Source of the DNA: Clostridia bacterium
GTDB taxonomy: Bacteria; Bacillota; Clostridia; Peptostreptococcales; Anaerovoracaceae
Direction: 5' to 3'
Assembly: GCA_024682015.1 (NCBI GenBank)
Contig: JAIKZT010000254.1
Span: forward strand, 1-10,367
DNA length: 10,367 bases
Positions 8,074 to 10,367 of this stretch are shown here, in pieces (position 1 is the stretch's first letter; every line of letters begins with the position of its first letter). A program made the translations under genes and the position numbers. The notes beneath the pieces were generated by a model. It saw only the letters and a list, made by a program, of their open reading frames with translations, was not told where the DNA came from and searched no databases.

Positions 8074-9731
8074 TTTCACCCGCCCTGGCCGTCAGCTACA
8101 CGACCGAGAGTTTCCGCACGCAGCTCGACGTAAGCGAGAACTACACCATGCACGTGACGGAGACGATACGGGTCAACTTTACCTCGGCGGCTCACGGCAT
8201 CTACCGTTCCATCCCGGACTACGACACGCACGCGTACTTCATGTACGACGGCGAGCTGCAGGAAGTGCCTCTGCGGTACAAGATCAAGAACGTGGAGTGC
8301 GAAGGCGAAAAGGTGAAAACGGAGTCCGAGGGCGGTTTTTTGGACATCCGCATCGGCGACGCGGACAAATACGTTTACGGGCAGCACACGTATAAACTCG
8401 AGTACGACATCATCCTGTACAAGGACGAGATCGATTACCTCGACCAGCTGTACTGGAACATCATGCCCGCCTACTGGGATACCGGTACGGACCGCTTCTG
8501 GTTCGAGGTCAACATGCCCAAGGAGTTTGACCCGGCTAGCGTCGAAGTCATCACCGGCGCTGTCGGCGAAGGCGACACGGAGCGCGCGGACTGGAAGGTC
8601 AACGGCAATACGGTCACCGGGGGTGTGTCGAACGTCTGGAGCGGCGAAGGCGTGACCATCCGCATCGTGCTGCCGGAAGGCTACTGGACGGGCGTGCGGG
8701 ACGACACCAAGTGGGGCTACGCTGCCCAGGGCCTGATGGGACTGATCACGCTGGCTGTGGTCGGGCTCTTCTGGAAGCACGGCAGGGATCCGCGGGCCGT
8801 CAAGACCGTGGAATTCTACCCGCCCGAGGGGCGCTCGCCGGCAGAGATCGGTTTCATCTGGGATAAGAAGCTCGACGACAAGGACATGACGTCCCTCGTC
8901 ATGTGGTTTGCATCCAAGGGCTATCTGCGCATCAAAGCGGAAGAGGAACAGGGCCTGCTGAAAAAGAAACTGCACATTACGCTGGAGAAGCTGTATGATC
9001 TGCCGGTCGACGCACCGCAGTACCAGAAGACGTTCTTCGACGCGCTGTTCGACGATTCGTCCACAGCGGACATGGACGCGCTGTCGAAGTCCACGAGCTT
9101 CGGGCTCGCCTACCAGGGTGCGCGCGGGATGCTTGAGAACCACTTCGACGGCAAGATGGAAGAGGGCCATGAATACCGCATCGGCGGCTGTCTGCTGGGC
9201 GTGCTGGAGGTGGTCGTCTTCGGCGTGGCCATCATCGTGTGCATGCTCTCGGAGACGCAGGAAATGCTCATGGTCGGGCAGCTGTTCATCAGCGGGATCA
9301 TCATCTCGCTGTGCTGCTGGCGCATGCTGCGGCCGACGGATTTCCGCGTCCGGCTGATGGGGCAGATCAAGGGTTTCCGCGAGTTCATCCAAAGGGCGGA
9401 ACTCGACCGGATCAACCGGCTCGTCGAGCAGGACCCGGACTACTTCTACAACATCCTTCCGTACGCGTACGTGTTCGGCCTGACGGACAAGTGGGCGAAG
9501 AATTTCGACAAGCTGGCAGTGAGCCCGCCAAGCTGGTACGTCGGCCCATCGATCTACATGATGAACCCGGTCTCTCTGTGCCACTCGATGGACACCGGCG
9601 TGCGCAGCAGCCTGTCGTCGTCCATTGCGCATACCAGCTCGAGCAGCTTCTCCGGCGGCGGGTCCTTCAGCTCCGGCGGTGGCGGATTCTCCGGCGGCGG
9701 AGGCGGCGGCGGCGGTGGCGGCGGCTGGTAA
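8001..9731 (+). CDS. DUF2207 membrane protein, tandem copy 2
   Basis: This 576-residue paralogue of the upstream gene has the same layout. The signal peptide is residues 1-30 (n-region KKNPLKKR, likely cleavage after SPALA), followed by an exported domain to about 240 with a single Cys100. Membrane helices lie at about 242-258, 393-414 and 423-441, and the arginine/lysine-rich segments after helices 1 and 3 place both loops inside. The block GFREFIQRAELDR...YFYNILPYAYVF (458-492) is nearly identical to copy 1. The tail is Ser-rich, then eleven Gly and a final Trp. The frame is open upstream with no ATG, GTG or TTG start codon between 7905 and 8001, and the signal peptide begins directly at this ATG, so the start is well supported. 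Even so, there is no real Shine-Dalgarno sequence at usual spacing (only CAGG at 7986-7989). It may depend on coupling or on a leaderless or weak start. Function unknown. Confidence 0.92.
   Translation: MTKKNPLKKRIATALLALCFVLLAVSPALAVSYTTESFRTQLDVSENYTMHVTETIRVNFTSAAHGIYRSIPDYDTHAYFMYDGELQEVPLRYKIKNVECEGEKVKTESEGGFLDIRIGDADKYVYGQHTYKLEYDIILYKDEIDYLDQLYWNIMPAYWDTGTDRFWFEVNMPKEFDPASVEVITGAVGEGDTERADWKVNGNTVTGGVSNVWSGEGVTIRIVLPEGYWTGVRDDTKWGYAAQGLMGLITLAVVGLFWKHGRDPRAVKTVEFYPPEGRSPAEIGFIWDKKLDDKDMTSLVMWFASKGYLRIKAEEEQGLLKKKLHITLEKLYDLPVDAPQYQKTFFDALFDDSSTADMDALSKSTSFGLAYQGARGMLENHFDGKMEEGHEYRIGGCLLGVLEVVVFGVAIIVCMLSETQEMLMVGQLFISGIIISLCCWRMLRPTDFRVRLMGQIKGFREFIQRAELDRINRLVEQDPDYFYNILPYAYVFGLTDKWAKNFDKLAVSPPSWYVGPSIYMMNPVSLCHSMDTGVRSSLSSSIAHTSSSSFSGGGSFSSGGGGFSGGGGGGGGGGGW
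9693..9725 (+). repeat. GGN trinucleotide tract encoding eleven glycines (copy 2)
   Basis: There are again exactly eleven Gly codons before a terminal Trp and TAA, as in copy 1. The synonymous pattern differs: GGC GGC GGA, four GGC, GGT, then three GGC. Equal length with different codons hints at constraint on tail length rather than simple recent copying of this tract. Confidence 0.9.
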
Positions 9732-9900
9732 AACGCCCGTCTTTTTCGCCCGGGCTTTTATTGCCGCCCAAGCATTGCGGCGCCACGGGAAGGCGCTGCG
9801 GACAAGGCCTCTCAGACCACGATCGATATGGCTAAAATAAATCCATTGAAAAAACGCATAGCAACGGCGCTCCTCGCTCTGTGCTTCGTGCTTCTGGCGG
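9726..9900 (+). repeat. Direct repeat B: spacer plus signal-peptide region before DUF2207 copy 3
   Basis: This is the second copy of the block at 7900-8073, giving a repeat unit of about 1.83 kb measured from start codon to start codon (8001 to 9828). The spacer is 96 nt, one T longer than its partner. The small GGCCT/AGGCC stem seen at 7979-7991 in repeat A is broken here, so that stem is not conserved. Confidence 0.9.
9730..9761 (+). terminator. Terminator-like hairpin after DUF2207 copy 2
   Basis: GCCCG (9735-9739) pairs with CGGGC (9751-9755) across an 11-nt loop, followed by TTTTATT. The flanking AAAA (9730-9733) can extend the stem past a bulged C. It is the same element as after copy 1. 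The stem is kept while the loop differs by one T. Confidence 0.5.
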
Positions 9901-10367
9901 CGTCACCCGCCTTTGCGGTCAGCTACACGACCGAGAGCTTCCGCACTCAGCTCGACGTGAACGAGAACTACACCATGCACGTGACGGAGACGATCCGCGT
10001 AAACTTTCTGTCGGACGCGCACGGCATCTACCGCTCCATTCCCGACTACGACACGTACGCGTATTTCGTGAAGGACGGCGAACTGCAGAAAGTGGAGATG
10101 CCGTATAAGATCAAGAAGGTGAAGTGCGAAGGCGAGAAGGTGGACACGGAAGCCAGCGGCGGATTTCTCAACATCCGCATCGGCGATCCGGACAAGACCA
10201 TCACGGGTCCCCATACGTATAAGATCGAGTACGACATCATCCTGTACAAGGACGGCATCGACTATCTCGACCAGCTGTACTGGAACATCATGCCGGCTTA
10301 CTGGGAGACCGATACGGACCACTTCTGGTTCGAGGTAAACATGCCCAAGGAATTTGACGCATCCGAT
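9828..10367 (+). CDS. DUF2207 membrane protein, tandem copy 3 (3'-truncated by window edge)
   Basis: The frame is open from the ATG at 9828 to the last base of the window, giving exactly 180 codons. The protein begins MAKINPLKKRIATALL, with a signal peptide ending near SPAFA (residue 30), followed by the exported DUF2207 domain. It aligns without gaps to the first 180 residues of copy 2, with 147 identities by manual count (about 82%). Seventeen of the 33 differences fall in residues 81-128. Cys100 is again the only cysteine seen after the signal peptide. The start context matches copy 2 (GATCGAT directly before ATG, no clear Shine-Dalgarno sequence). The membrane helices, C-terminal block and any Gly tail lie outside the window. 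It may be one of several further copies. Family assignment is firm, function unknown. Confidence 0.9.
   Translation, partial: MAKINPLKKRIATALLALCFVLLAASPAFAVSYTTESFRTQLDVNENYTMHVTETIRVNFLSDAHGIYRSIPDYDTYAYFVKDGELQKVEMPYKIKKVKCEGEKVDTEASGGFLNIRIGDPDKTITGPHTYKIEYDIILYKDGIDYLDQLYWNIMPAYWETDTDHFWFEVNMPKEFDASD

Noticed and set aside
7906..9827. Repeated spacers as CRISPR repeats or insertion-sequence ends
   Set aside because: There are only two copies 1.83 kb apart that flank a whole gene. There are no short regularly spaced units, no terminal inverted repeats and no transposase. Gene duplication explains them.
9729..9830. DUF2207 copies 2 and 3 are in the same frame and the 32-codon spacer between them has no stop, so stop readthrough could fuse them
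   Set aside because: An open 32-codon stretch is not improbable at this GC content. The spacer encodes no recognisable linker, and copy 3 has its own signal peptide at its ATG. The equivalent spacer after copy 1 is out of frame.

Overview
The window is a GC-rich (roughly 60% by eye) bacterial chromosomal segment in which every confident gene lies on the + strand. Close gene packing, AGGAGG-type ribosome binding sites and a LemA gene beside DUF2207 membrane proteins fit a GC-rich, probably Gram-positive (Bacillota/Clostridia-like) organism. That placement is inference from gene content only. I see no phage or IS genes, no tRNA or rRNA and no CRISPR array.

Region 1 (1-5501) is a tight four-gene run: the 3' five-sixths of uvrA (nucleotide excision repair), pncB (nicotinate phosphoribosyltransferase, NAD salvage), a monoacylglycerol-lipase-like alpha/beta hydrolase, and ung (uracil-DNA glycosylase). 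Gaps are 9, 1 and 9 nt, so they are probably co-transcribed. Two repair enzymes flank an NAD-salvage enzyme and a lipid-ester-type hydrolase.

Region 2 (5502-5589) is an 88-nt gap without a convincing terminator. A good sigma-70-like promoter match lies inside the 3' part of ung (5293-5320) and could start transcription of the next block.

Region 3 (5590-10367) is the accessory-looking part: lemA followed by three tandem paralogues of a signal-peptide-bearing DUF2207 membrane protein, the third cut by the window end. Copies 2 and 3 are about 82% identical over the 180 residues that can be compared, while copy 1 is clearly more diverged. Copies 2 and 3 are preceded by nearly identical 95/96-nt spacers, and both complete copies end in exactly eleven glycines plus a terminal tryptophan. 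A terminator-like hairpin sits at each boundary in this block: just inside the first codons of copy 1, after copy 1 and after copy 2. The pattern suggests an expanding envelope gene array with graded expression and a diversifying exported domain. The biochemical role of LemA and DUF2207 proteins is not established, so I propose no specific activity.
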